A stretch of 64,000 nt of DNA from Physcomitrium patens (Eukaryota; Streptophyta; Bryopsida; Funariales; Funariaceae), in assembly GCF_000002425.4 (NCBI RefSeq), contig NC_037273.1, forward strand, positions 6,899,506-6,963,505. Direction: 5' to 3'. Of the stretch, positions 20,439 to 32,831 are shown piece by piece (position 1 is the stretch's first letter; each line of letters starts with the position of its first letter). The translations under genes were made by a program, and so were the position numbers. The notes under the pieces are model-generated. The model was not told the DNA's origin. It worked only from the letters and a program-made list of their open reading frames with translations, and made no database searches.

Positions 20439-20868
20439 TGTATTATACTTAATTTTCCTTCATTAACTTGGAATGTCCTCGTTTTGCTTCTAATGGTATC
20501 TCCAAATTGTCTCATGGCAATGTGTGTAGTTTTGTGCAAATTCTCATGTTGCATTATAGATGAAATAATCTTTCCAAAAAACTTTGTAGTGAAGTTGTAG
20601 ATGTCTACTGCCATGGCAAAAGAAGCGATGTTCTTAAATACTATCCACTTCATATTCTTATTGGTCATCAACTACAATTAGTGGTGGTAGTGGTTGACAT
20701 GGATCTAGAAAGTGCTTTGGCTTGGTATAAAATTACTTTAGTTACGATACATAGAAGACTGGATGGATCGAAATATATGGCAAAAGCTCAAGGCAATGTC
20801 ATACTGTAATTGCTTATAGTATGTAAAATTTAATTAGGACATATAATATGTTCATAAGTCTTGGTGTA

Positions 20869-21956
20869 TGTTAGAATGGTTAATAGATTAATTTAAAGAG
20901 AGTGGATATAAAAAAAAAAAAATTGAATTTTATCTATTTTGATTATAGTAATTAAAAAAATTATAGGACCTAAATGTTTAATATGAAGCCTTGAGAAAAT
21001 ATTAGAGCTTAAAGAAGAAATTCTTAACTAGTATGAGGCTTATTGGAAGGGATGAAAGCAAGGCATGGATGGATGAAGGTAAGGAATGGAGATCTTCATT
21101 CCTATTGGTCGAAGGCCATGCCCAATGGGCTTCAAGGAGGCCGCCTGAGGCCTTATTAGGGATTAGTATTTTTCTTTTGAAGTCATTTGAGCTTTGAAGG
21201 CTAGAATCAGCAAGTTTAGATTTTTGGATACAAATTGAGTGCAAATTTTGTATGATTTGTAGTTTTTATGAAGGAGTTATTGGTGCTCAAAGTTAAGGTA
21301 TCAATTTTATACCTACTGTCACTATTTGGGGCATAAAATATATTTATAGAGAGCAAAAAATGATCGGCAATTAGAATTGGAGAGAAAACTTGTTCAATTA
21401 TACTTTTCATATATTATTTGATGAATTTGGAGTTTGGATAAAGAAATTAGAGAGGGTTGAAGTCAATGAATCTAAATCAAAGGCAGTAAGTAAGTGATTT
21501 TGTTCATAGTAATGGTTGGAGCCATATCTTGAGTTTCTAGACGAATTTTTGGCTCAAACATTTTGGAGAAGATAGATTATTGTGTTAAAAAACTATAAAT
21601 ACAAAATTTGTGGCATTTAGGTGTTTAAATATGAGATATGAAGAAATTTTCACGTGGAATATAAAATCTAGGATTTGAAGCTACTGTTAGGATTTTGGTG
21701 ATATCTTAAGATTTATAATGTATATGTGGTTGAAATTTGTTGTGGTAGTTGTTAAAAATACATCAGTACTTTGTGTAAAAGTTGAGTATGTTTGAATTGT
21801 CCAATTAGAAGATATGAATTTTTGAAGTTTGGAAATAATATCCCATAAGGATATATAAGGATTTAGAGTTTTTTTTTTTTTTTTTTTTTTTATCATATTT
21901 TGGATATTTTTGGAAAATTAAGACTTGTATATTTGATGTAATAGTACCTAAAAGTG

Positions 21957-22001
<45 letters not shown>

Positions 22002-22094
22002 AACTTGGTCTTTCTTATCTCAAGACTTGATTGAGCAATTAGTTGCAATTTAGAATCCTATGTTTTCTTGAAGCAAACTCTTTCTATTCTAACA
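20869..22094. repeat. LTR-like segment with 9-bp inverted ends (possible solo LTR)
   Basis: It begins TGTTAGAAT and ends ATTCTAACA, a 9-bp perfect terminal inverted repeat in TG/CA form. Its length, about 1.2 kb, is that of a long LTR. TGGTAT follows the right end, like the start of a primer site. Inside are a poly-T near 21870-21890 and an (AT)n tract at about 21959-22000. I could not find a convincing target duplication, and only one copy is in the window. Confidence 0.45.
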
Positions 22095-22449
22095 GTGGTA
22101 TGCAACATCACAAATCACTGTAAAAATATAAAAAAGGTAGAAGCCATTGAGGTGCTAGTTTACAGATTTGAATTGATATAACAAGTGGCAAGTTGGCATT
22201 GGAGAGTAACACCTGATCACCCTCTGAGAAGAACTTATATTATTAGTAGTTATTTGCATACCAATTTTATCAATTTTTTACAATAAGGAGGTGGTGCCAG
22301 GCTTCTTGTAAGGTTGTTGTAAGCTATTGTTTAAATTCCTCTATTGTTAAGTTGTTGAAGTTGATGGAATGATCAAAAGTTGCTAGCATAATCAGATATT
22401 AACCAATATTATAAAAAAATAGTAAATAATTTCTACTTGCTTCAATACT

Positions 22450-23513
22450 ATTATTATAAGCAAAATCCAAGGATATCAAGTATTCATCAAATCATTATGA
22501 TGAACCACGACAAATATCTGTAGCATATCATCTAAGGTCCAATTTGTAAGATCTATTAACCCATTTATTTGGAGATGAAAGTCTATAGACATGGTAAATT
22601 GTATGCCTAATAACTTAAATAAGGCTTGTCAAAAACTTTTCATGAAGGATGGATTTCAATCTAAAACAATGATACAAAATAATCCATAGTGACAAAAGAT
22701 AGTATCAAAGGAGATTCGTGCAAGCATTGGGATATCAATATCCAAATGCATCATGGCTAAGTGAAATTGCTTCCAGAGTTGGTCCACAAAGATAGCAACC
22801 ACGATATGATTATGAAGCATTTGTAGCAAACATTTAATGAGATCCATAATTACTTGCTTCTAGTGTGTCATAGATAGCAAAATTGGCTGCAATAGTCTTT
22901 GAAATGCTATATTACGTGCTTTATTACATTGACATGACTTATAGGGGCGTACAAAGGTACAAACATTATAATCCAAATCTGTCCAAAATCATGTCTTTGA
23001 GATCTATTTTAGAGTCTTTTCTTATCTCAGATGTCTAGTTATTGGAATGTCATGTCCCTCTTAAAGTATACGAGTCAAAAATATAGTATTGTCAAATATA
23101 TAAATCCACTTCTTAAAATAGAGCAAGCCATCACAAAGACTGTAAACTTAATATTATGTATTACCCCACCTTCAATCGATTACTAATCATCTTGAAATAA
23201 GCATCTCAATGCGTAGCTTCTTTCTTTTTTGTCTCTTTGGTTAGGTTTGAAATGATACTACTAAAGGTAACAACTTTTGTCTTATCTCTTAATTCAATCT
23301 TTAAGTCTGGTCTGTCCAATAACTTGTCTAACACAGTATATTGTCGCCCTTATTTGTACTCAAGTTGAATATCAAAAATTTTTAAATATTCTTCCTAACA
23401 ATAATGTCATGATTTCATACTTTTTAAATACAAATCATATAGCAAGGGTCGATGGTTAGTTTGAACAACTATTGATTTTTCCAATAAATAGTGTTGCCAT
23501 ATTTTTATGGCAT
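22450..23513 (-). pseudogene. gypsy integrase and RNase H-tail fossil
   Basis: Minus-strand translation shows an integrase core pattern around VVAIFVDQLWKQFH and ALFKLLGIQFTM. Before it lies the linker after RNase H (WQHYLLEKSIVVQTNHRPLL) that precedes the 23514 insertion. The reading frame is broken repeatedly. Confidence 0.75.
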
Positions 23514-24584
23514 TGTTGTAATATAATATAACTATATAGTGAAACTATAATCAAAATTTAATTTTTAACTAATATCTAATTATCTTGGTTCAAAAATAAT
23601 TCAAGGTATCTAAATGTGGCTTTTATAGAAGCCTCTTAGGTTATTTTCTTATCTTAATAGTTAGTAGATTGAAGCTTGGTTACTACTTTTATCTTCTAGG
23701 TTGTAGAGACTCTTTTACTACCTTTGAAAGACCATAAATTGATAAAGTCAAGTTAGAAGAGGTAAATATTTAGCAATTTTTGTTGAAAATCAAGGTTTAT
23801 ATTGGCAACTTGAAATTTATGCAATGAAATTAGGGCTAGCACTCTCAGCTAGTTCATAAAATTGGTCTGACATTTATAGTTTAAATTTTGATAATGCTTG
23901 GTTAATTAGGTATTCTAAATATATATAAAATTTTGTAATAATCCAACAATAAAATTAGAAGATATCTAGATTTTGATACAAGAATATACTAGAAGTTGGT
24001 AGTTTAGTGTTGGATAGGATTTCTACGATATCTAGAGATCTACAAGTTGGATCAAGGTAAAATTTTGTATGGTGTTGGAAGACTTTAAGATGAAGCTATA
24101 TGCTAATTTTGAATTGAAGTTAGTTGTTGGAAAAAGAAAAATCACTATTGGAACTTTTACATCATCTTTCAAGTTGGTGGCAAAGTAACAACAGTGCAAT
24201 TTTTGGAGGTTTTCTCACAATCTATAAGTTGAATTAGACTAAAATTAATTGAGCATATAGAAGACTTATATTACCAATGGCATGAAAAATTTCACATTAA
24301 GTAGATACTCAAATTAGAAGTTACAACTTGTTAAAGCTCACTAATTAGAATTAGGGGTTACAAGAAAAATCTAAATTACTTAAATATGAAAGTAATTGAG
24401 ATTTAGGTATGATTGAGGCTACTAAAAAGAATATTTTTTAAGCACTTTTGAATTGAAATTTAGATTGTATTCTTCTCATATGGATGAAACCTATTAGGAT
24501 TTTTTAGATACTTGTGAAACATAACTTCACCTTCTACAGCTAGATGCCTGAGCATTCTCTAACAAGCCAACATGTAATATGACA
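23514..24584 (-). repeat. LTR-like insertion, left member of an inverted pair
   Basis: This 1.07-kb segment aligns in reverse complement with 25823-27133 over nearly its full length. On the minus strand it starts TGTCATATTACATG and ends CAACA. It interrupts the gypsy sequence just inside the RNase H region. No internal coding sequence is seen, so a solo LTR of another element is the best reading. Confidence 0.75.
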
Positions 24585-24599
24585 ACGTGTATAATCATT

Positions 24600-25800
24600 A
24601 ATTTTTCTTAATCATGTGCAGAGTAATTTGGTTATATCCTTTTAAGCTTGCATGATTCATATGCCATAAGTTAAAGGCCCCTATCAAAGTCTTCTTGAAG
24701 GACCCCTCCAATAGTTAAGTCAAAAGCATCATTGTTAAGTGTACAAGGAAGGTTGAGATTATACAGTTGTAATATTAGAGCAATAATGAGTGCCTCCTTC
24801 AACCTATCAAAGGTACTTTGTTGCTCTAGTTTCTATTTAAATGAGGCATTTTTCTCCAAGAGGTTTGTCAATGAAGTAGCAATGTGTGTAAATTGCCAAA
24901 TAAAATAGCAATAATATCCAGTAAGGCTTAAAAATGAGCAAACTTCAAAAACTTCTTTAAGAGTTGACTAATCCTCTACTACTTTTATCTTACCATGTTC
25001 CATACATATGCTCCATGTGCATGCCTTTGGATATTATCACATACTCCAAAAAGGTGACTTCTGACTTTCAAAGTTCATATTTTGATTGCTTGAAATAAAA
25101 GCAACTATCTTATAGTTGGTGCAGTATTTCTTGTGGGTATTGCTCATGTTCTTAAGAGATTTTACTATATACAAGGAGATCATCAATGAAGATAACTACA
25201 TGCTTATCTAAAAGGTCCCAAAACAATCTGTTCATGTGACCAATGAAAGAGGCTAGAGCATTAGTGAGGCCAAAAGGTAAAACAAGCCATTCAAAATATC
25301 TATAGTGCATGCAAAATGTCGTCTTTTTTATATCCTCTCTTATAATAGGTATCTATGAATATCCATTCTAAAGATCTAATTTTTTAAAGATGGTTGCATC
25401 TCAAAGTTTATCAAAAAGATCATCCATGTATGGAAGTGGATATGCATTTTTAAAAATTTGCTTATTAATGCCTTCATAGTCAATGCAAAGTCAAAGATCA
25501 TCATCTTTCTTAGATACAAAGAGTACAAGTGCTCTCCAAGTGATGTGCTTTGTCAAATAAGGTCCTTCTCTACGAGTTCATCCAATGTTATCTATTGTTC
25601 TTTAAGTTCATTTGGTGCTAGGTGATAAATTGGCTGACTTACTAGTTTGGCTCTATACAATAGTTATATTTTAAGGAAAGCACATCGATCAGGAAGCACG
25701 CCACTAGGTAGATCAATTAGGAAGACATCTCAATATTCTTGTATGAATTATTTTGACCATTCTACTCCTTTGATTTTTTGGTCCACCACTGATGTAAGAT
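24600..25800 (-). pseudogene. gypsy reverse transcriptase / RNase H fossil
   Basis: Minus-strand translation shows gypsy RT landmarks. These include a RALVLFVSKKDD-type start, an INKQIFKNAYPLPYMDDLF-like block and the region downstream of the YxDD motif, then the RNase H start with DAFDLTIGGVLQ and an AYES patch. It is broken many times. It forms the spacer between the two inverted LTR-like segments. Confidence 0.85.
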
Positions 25801-25822
25801 TTGAAACCAGAATATATACCGG

Positions 25823-27133
25823 TGTTGTATTACGTGTTGTTTTGCTTAGGAATGCACAAAGCACTTAGCTATGGAAGGTGAGATTATGTTTCATAAGTAG
25901 CCAAGAAATTCTAATAGGTTTCATCCATGCAATCTGAATTTCAATTCAAAAGTACTTAAAATACTCTTCTTAGTAGTCTTAACCATACATAAATCCCAAT
26001 TACCTTGTTACTTTCATATTTAAGCAATTTAGATTTTTCTTGTAAACCCCAATTCTGATCAGTGAGCTTTAATAAGTTGTAACATCCAATCTGACCATCC
26101 ACTTGATGTAGAATTTTGCATGCAATTTTCAATGCAAGTCTTCTAAATGCTCAAGAATTTTTAGCCCAATCCAACTTATAGATTGTGAGAAAACCTCCAA
26201 AAATTGCACCAATGTTACTCGGCTGCCAACTTGAAAGTGAAACAGAAATCCTAGCAATGATTTTTTCTTCTCCAATCATTAACTTTATCTTAAAATAGGT
26301 ATGTAGTTTGATATTTAAGTCCTCCAACACCATGCCAATTTTCACCTTAATCCGACGGTTAGATCTTCAAATATCATAGAATCCCTACCCAACCTCAAAC
26401 TGCCACCTTCTAAAACCTTCTTGTCCTAAAAACTAGATATCTCTAAACCATGCCGTTAGATTATTACAAAATTTTGTATACACTTAGTAAATCCAATAAT
26501 TCAATCAATATTAAATTTTCAACTGTAGATGTCATGTCAATTCCACGAACTAGCCAAAATTACCAGCCCTAATTATATTATATAAAATCCAAATCACTAA
26601 TACAAACCCTGACTTTGAATAACAATTGCTAAGTCCTCCAAAATCCTCTCAAAATAATTCTTATGTCTTTAGAGAGAACTTTAATCTAGCTTACAAATTC
26701 TAACCTCCAATCTTTGAATGAAACCCTATTTTGTCCTAGGCCGTCATATTAGTGGCCAGAGGTTTGATTTCGACCTTGTCTCACAAACAGTCAATCCCCG
26801 GGTATCAATCTATCCTATCCTAATGATTTTTTAGCCCAATCCTACTCTCAACTTAATCCTAGTATCAACTATATTAATTATTTACCTCTTCTAATCTAAC
26901 TTCATCAATTTATGGTCTTTCTAAGGTAATAGAAGAGTCTCTACAACCTAGAAGGTAAAATTACTAACTAACCTTCAACCTACTAATTATTAAGATAAAA
27001 AAATAATCTAAGAGGCTTTTATAAAAGCCATGTTTAGATACCTCAAATTATAATTAAACTAAGATAATTAGATATTAATTAAAAATTCAATTTTGATTAT
27101 AATTTCACTATATAGTCATATTACATCACGACA
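25823..27133 (+). repeat. LTR-like insertion, right member of an inverted pair
   Basis: This segment starts TGTTGTATTACGTG and ends ACGACA on the plus strand and is 1.3 kb long. It matches 23514-24584 in inverted orientation and carries extra sequence that the left copy lacks. It lies between the protease-like and RT regions of the gypsy fossil. Confidence 0.75.
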
Positions 27134-28587
27134 TCGATTGCTTATGTTATAATTGCTTCTTCATAAAGGTCATCTCTTTGAGTAAGTCTTTAATTATAGA
27201 TTGTTTTTTTTTCTTCACTTAATGTAGAAGTATAAAGAGTCACCTTGCCTTGACCATCTTTGAAAGAGATCATCCTTGCTTCACAATCAATTTGCTTATT
27301 TTTCACCTCTAGCCATGGCATACTAAGAATAATATCATATTATAGCTTTGTTACCTTGAACATCTTTCTTAGGATGTAAGTATGAATCAATCTCAAAGTT
27401 TTTTCTTCATAATGTCTCACCTAATATGTTCTCTTAGTCATATACAAGGTATATATTTCTTCCCTTGATTACCTTGGTTTTAATCTAACTTGGTCTATAA
27501 TTTTAATCGAGACGCAATTTTTTGTAGAACCATGATTCACAAGCACTTGATATGGCTATCCTGTTAGTAGTTCCGTTAGATATACCAGTCGATTCTTTTT
27601 TATAATTATCTGAGGCCATACCATTTGTCTCTATGACATAATAGTTATCCCCAATATTAGCTCTTGGTGCCTTTACTAGGGAGCTTTGTTTCTCCACTTT
27701 GTTCTATTATCAACTTGATAAGTCTTAAGATTGTGAACATGTTTTATTTTGTAGGTGCTTGAATTTTGACATTTTGGACAATCTCCAATTTGATGGCCTC
27801 ATTCCCAATAATAAAAACTTAATCCCTTTTGCACCAATATTTGTCGTCTTTGTAGTATCAATGATCCTTGTAAGGCATGAATTTCTATTAGCATTGATTA
27901 TTATGCAATAGTATTAGATAGCAGCATAAAACTTTATGCTATAGGTTGTGCTTCATGATTTCTAAAATCTATAGCATCGATCTTCTTTGCAATTTGAGTT
28001 GCCTCTTCAAACATTTGTAGATGCCTTAATTCCATTTCTTGCTCGATCCTAGAATTCAGATCTCGTGTAAATCGTTCTATCTTCTCTGACTCTGAAATAT
28101 TGCCAATTTGGAGACATAGAGACTTGAATCAAGAGAATTAATCTTACATTGACTTACATTGTGTAAGATTTGTTAATTGATTGCGTGCTATCTTCTCCGC
28201 ATTAATGGGTCAAAAATGATTTCTAAACTTGGTTTCAAATTTCTCCCAATCACAAAATCTACTTTGAATTCTATAGCTTTAAACTTAATGTTGTGACCAC
28301 ATGGTTGTTGTATCTTTCAAATAGTTGACTGCATACATAATTCCTTTAGTGGTATTTGTTCTAGATAGTTAGATATATTATCGCATATTAAAGAGCCATT
28401 GACATACATCTTCTTGTCTTCAAGTTCCAAAGTATGTACTTATTGTAATGCCTTTTCATCTTTTGATTGATTTTTAAAAATATTTTGTAATAGTCTCAAT
28501 ATAATATCAAGTATAACCACAACAATTGATCTTGAATTAGATAATAGCTATCAATGCACTATCATAAAATCATTTAATATTAGATAC

Positions 28588-29152
28588 TAATAAAACAAGA
28601 CCAATCTATCTTGAAGGTCTAAGATTCTTTTAATCTACAATAATATAAAATCTCATCACAAAGTATGACAAAATAGACTAGAATAAAATTAAATAGAATT
28701 AAATAGGATAAGATACAAAAGACAAAACTGTGTAAATGGAAATAGAAAAAAATCAAATTAAATAAAAAGATGCAAAATCAAACTTTACTAAGATAGAAGG
28801 TCTAAAGCCATACCTCACCAAATATCCAAAAGGTCCTAGCTAGTCCTATTTATACTTTGTTTTATTATCCTCAACTTTCTAGAATATTCCTAGATAATAG
28901 ACCATACTTAGGTAATTGCCTTGAATTATTTCTAGAAGATTCCATAGTAGTCTAACTATCTTAAGCCTTTTTTAGAAGATTTTGTTATAGATCCCACTTA
29001 AATAACTGCCTTAAACTCTTTCTAGAATGTTCCACAATGGATCTTACCTAATCTACTAACCTAGCCTTAATTCTAAAAACTTCCATAACTTTTCAAATAT
29101 GATTTTAATTATCTATTTCTATGTGTCAATAATAAAAATATCTTATCTATAT
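28588..29152 (-). repeat. LTR of the nested gypsy fossil (5' LTR on its own strand)
   Basis: Partner of 19865-20438. A sequence loosely like the tRNA-Met primer complement (TTAGTATCTAATATT on the minus strand) follows it internally, which supports minus-strand orientation. Confidence 0.85.
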
Positions 29153-29157
29153 ACTAT

Positions 29158-31620
29158 TACAATAAGTGATAAAGAATGGTACATCTCTTCTAGTACTTCT
29201 CAAGACATGATAGGAAATTGAAGTTGATTTTCAAGTTACAAAAACCTACTTCAAGGCCCTAAAGTCTATTTAAGCAATGATATTGGACTTGCCATCAAAG
29301 AAAAGGATAAGATCTCATTCCAATTTCCAAATAATATTTGCAAGGATGTACATGATATCTAACAGGTTGAAAGATTGGCCAAGAATTTACTTTCTGTTAG
29401 TAAAATAATAGATCAAGGTAATAAAATCAATTTTAACGTTGATACATATCTTATGAAACAAAACAATACAATCATAAAAGGTATTAGATATGGTAGCTTA
29501 TACATGTTATTGAAATCTTTAAATAAAGATAAATAGTCTTCTCTTTTTACTAAGACAAAACAAACTTTTAACAAGGCTGATCTTTGGCATCAATGATATG
29601 GTCATCTTCGCATTTTAGGCTTGAAGAAACTACAAGCAGGTGATATGGTTACTCATCTGGACATAGGCATGAACACAAAGTTAGAGTTATACAAAAGATG
29701 CATTTATGGAAAACAACATTGTGATGCATTTCCAACAAAAAGTAGTTCTTGTGCAATAAAACTCTTGAAGTTGATATATTCCAATGTAAATGGTCCTATG
29801 ATGACAACATCTCATAGAGGAGCAAAACAATTTGTTACTTTTATTGATAATTTTTCAAGAGATTTTTTTGTATATTTCATAAAAGAAAAGTCTAAAATCT
29901 TGAATAACTTTAGGATTTTTAAGGCTCTAGCTGAAAAAAAATATGGGCTTAGAGATTCAAAAATTACATTGTGACAATGATGGAAAGTACACATCTAAGG
30001 CCTTCAAATAGTTTTATGAACAATATGGCATTAAAAGATAATTTTCAACGCCTAATAAGCTTCAACAAAATGGAGTTGCAAAACACAAGAATTGAACATT
30101 ATTTGAAAGTGCAAGGTGTATGTTCTAGCATAAACAACTTTTGAATGCATGGTAGGTAGAAGCCATTAATATTGCAATATATATCCTTAATCAAGCTTCT
30201 ATTACAATTGTGGAAGAAAAAACATCGAAAGAAGATTGATCATGTATAAAACCTTCATTATAATACCTTTATATCTTTGAATGTAATACCTATGCACATG
30301 TTTCAGATGAAAAATGTACAAAACTTAACTCCAAAAGTAGGAAATATATATTTTTGGACTATGTTGAGAATGTTAAATACTATCATTTATATGATGTTAA
30401 AAATAGCTCTATAATTAAGAGTTGTAATGTTAATTTTATTGAGTGTAAAGACTCTAAGCAAATAGAAGGGACTTTAGAGGTTTCTATTGATAAACCTCAA
30501 GAAACAAGGATTAAAATTAAGCCTATAGAATCTTCATGAGATTCAAAATGTGATACTGAGGATATAATGGAAGATTTGGACATTAATAAAAAGTCACCAA
30601 GAATCAACTATTAAATCTTTATCTTATATTTGTGATATTTGAATACAAGCTCGAGTACTTGGATAACAATATGGAGTTTTAAATCTACCTCCAATCCTAC
30701 CTCTACCTCCACCTTCACCTATAATGATACGTATAAGAGCGTGACTTTTGATACAACAATAAGTAATTGATGAATTAACATTGGCTTCGATTCTTTCTAA
30801 GTCATTCATATCTTTAGCATGTATGGTACATGCTTTTTACACAAGCATTGAAAAACCAGCTATTATCACTAAAGCTATGGAAAGGAATGATAATTAGAAG
30901 TGCAAAGGAGCAATGGATTTAGACTACTAGAGCCTCATTGACAATAAGATTTTGACTTTGACACCATTACTAAGAAATAGAAAATCAATTGGTTGTAAAT
31001 CTATTTTCAAAATCAAATATAATGCAAATGATTTAATAAAGCACTGTAAGGCAAGACTCATTGCAAAAGGTTATGTACAAAAAGAAGGTATTGATTACAA
31101 TAAGACCTTTGCTCTAGTTGCAAAAATGTCGTCAATTTGTACACTTCTTATATTAGTTGTAGTTGAAAATTTGGAAGTTCATCATATGGATGTCAAAACA
31201 ACATTCTTAAATAGAAATCTTAAAAAAGAGATATATATGGACCAACCAAAAGGCTATATATCAAAGGGTGAAGAACGATTGGTGTGTAAACTGTCTAAAA
31301 CTCTCTATATGCTCAAATAATCTCTTAAGGCATCATACAAGAAGATAGATGATTATTTTGTCTCACAAAATTTGAAAAGAAGCCATGTTGATTCTAATAT
31401 TTATGTGTTGTAGAAAACTAATGGATTCTTCATCATCATTGTATTTTATGTAATTGACTTGATACTCATATCTAATAACAAAGAATTTTTCTTAAAAATA
31501 AAGAGAAACTTAGCTAAGAGGTATCACATGAAGGATTTGAAAGAAATCCACTATATTTTGGATGTGCAAATTATGAGGAACCAAAAGATTCATAAGATCT
31601 AACTTAGTCAATAAAAGTAT
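29158..31620 (+). pseudogene. copia protease, integrase and reverse transcriptase fossil
   Basis: The copia element resumes after the nested insertion. A protease-like start is near 29165, then a GAG-pre-integrase patch near 29590, an integrase core with VTFIDNFSRDFFVYFIKEKS near 29830-29900, and RT from about 30950 (CKARLIAKGYVQKEGIDYN, then HHMDVKTTFLN near 31180). Several breaks are visible. Confidence 0.85.
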
Positions 31621-32448
31621 GTGGAAAATATCTTTGAAATGTTTGGCATAAAAGATTGTAAATCTTTGGCTACACCTTTGGATTCTAATAGTAAATTGTC
31701 AAGAGATATGAGTCTACAGATTTCTAAGGAGGTTGAAGCAATGAAAGAGATTCCATACCAAAATGCAATGGACAATTTTGTCTATGCAATGATATGTACT
31801 TGGGTCAATATTTTATATGTAGTGGGAGTTGTTAGCCAATACATGGCAAATCTTGGCCCACAACATTGAATAGCAATGAAACGCATTTTGTAATATCTTC
31901 AAGGCATATCAGATCATGTACTACAATATCATAGAAGTTCTTTGTATTTGCAAGTGGTTGATTATTGTGATGCAAAATATGCAAGAGACATTTATACATA
32001 ATGTTCAACCACTAATTATACATTCTTGTTGGATAGTGGTGCAATTAATTGGAATAACAAGAAGAAACCAACAGTCATATTATCTACCACCAAAGCAGAC
32101 TATATAGTAACTACTTATGCTACAAAAGAGACAATTTGGCTTTTAAGTTTTCTTAAAGACATTGGATTTTCACAAGACGGTCTTTGGACTATTTGCAGTA
32201 ATAATCAAAGTTGCATCTTTCTTTCAAGAAATCCAACATTCTATGCTCATATTAAACATATTGAAATTCAACATCACTTTGTTTTAGAGAAGATTGAAAG
32301 AAGCAATATCAAGTTAGTTTTTTTATAGGACTTGAAACATAGTTGCGGATGTTTTCACTAAAAGTCCAACTCGTGAGAAATATTATAAATTCAAAGAAAT
32401 GATGGACATCATCAAATTGAGTTAGTCTAATATGTCATTAAGTAGGAG
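31621..32448 (+). pseudogene. copia RT tail and RNase H fossil
   Basis: Copia RNase H landmarks occur near 32050-32330 (KKPTVILSTTKADYI and a following ETIWLLSFLKDIG), ending just before the polypurine-like tract and 3' LTR. The reading frame is broken. Confidence 0.8.
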
Positions 32449-32826
32449 TGTTAATAGTATGTGTAACTCTTATTAGATATAAAGTAGAATGGGCAGTTGA
32501 CACCGCTTTGCAGTTGACAAGTTATAACTACCATTTGTTGGTGGAAATACCATTTAGTTGCCATTGCCTATCAAGCCATCATACAGCCTATCAAAACAAG
32601 TGTCTACATGTTAATTTGACATTATTGACTAAGCTAGTTGTTTATATATTCACTTTAGAAAGTCTATGTAGTTAGACTATGGACTTATGCTATATTAGGA
32701 GTATAAGTATAGGTTCATTTTAAGTATTTGTTTTCTTGAATCTTTGATAATAAAGTACAGAATTATTTTGTATTTGCTTCATAAAACATCTATCTTAGCA
32801 ATACACTTCCTCTTTATTTTTTCACA
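32449..32826 (+). repeat. 3' LTR of the copia fossil
   Basis: Pairs with 17921-18299, begins TGTTAATAG, ends CACA and is followed by the target duplication AAAGG. Confidence 0.92.
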
Positions 32827-32831
32827 AAAGG

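Larger units (their letters stand above)
19865..29152 (-). mobile_element. Ty3/gypsy LTR retrotransposon fossil nested in the copia element, opposite strand
   Basis: Its two direct LTRs are 19865-20438 and 28588-29152. They are flanked by the likely 5-bp duplication ACTAT (19860-19864 and 29153-29157), which lies inside copia coding sequence. All recognisable gypsy parts read on the minus strand in family order. These are a zinc-knuckle-like patch near 27750-27830, a protease-like patch near 27480-27560, RT about 24840-25800, RNase H about 24600-24830 and integrase about 22500-23500. The order of RT before integrase marks gypsy. It is heavily broken, and its LTRs differ at about one base in five by eye. 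At least three LTR-like insertions split it. Confidence 0.88.
17921..32826 (+). mobile_element. Ty1/copia LTR retrotransposon fossil, enlarged by nested insertions
   Basis: The two LTRs, 17921-18299 and 32449-32826, both begin TGTTAATAG and end in CA. The element is flanked by the 5-bp target duplication AAAGG (17916-17920 and 32827-32831). A primer site TGGTATCAAAGCC, like the initiator-tRNA-Met complement, follows the 5' LTR at 18300. A purine tract, AAGTAGGAG, precedes the 3' LTR. Order gag, protease, integrase, RT, RNase H marks copia. About 9.3 kb of the 14.9 kb is a younger insertion (19865-29152). The reading frames are broken many times. The LTRs differ at very roughly one base in six or seven, mostly transitions, so the insertion is old. 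Confidence 0.95.
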
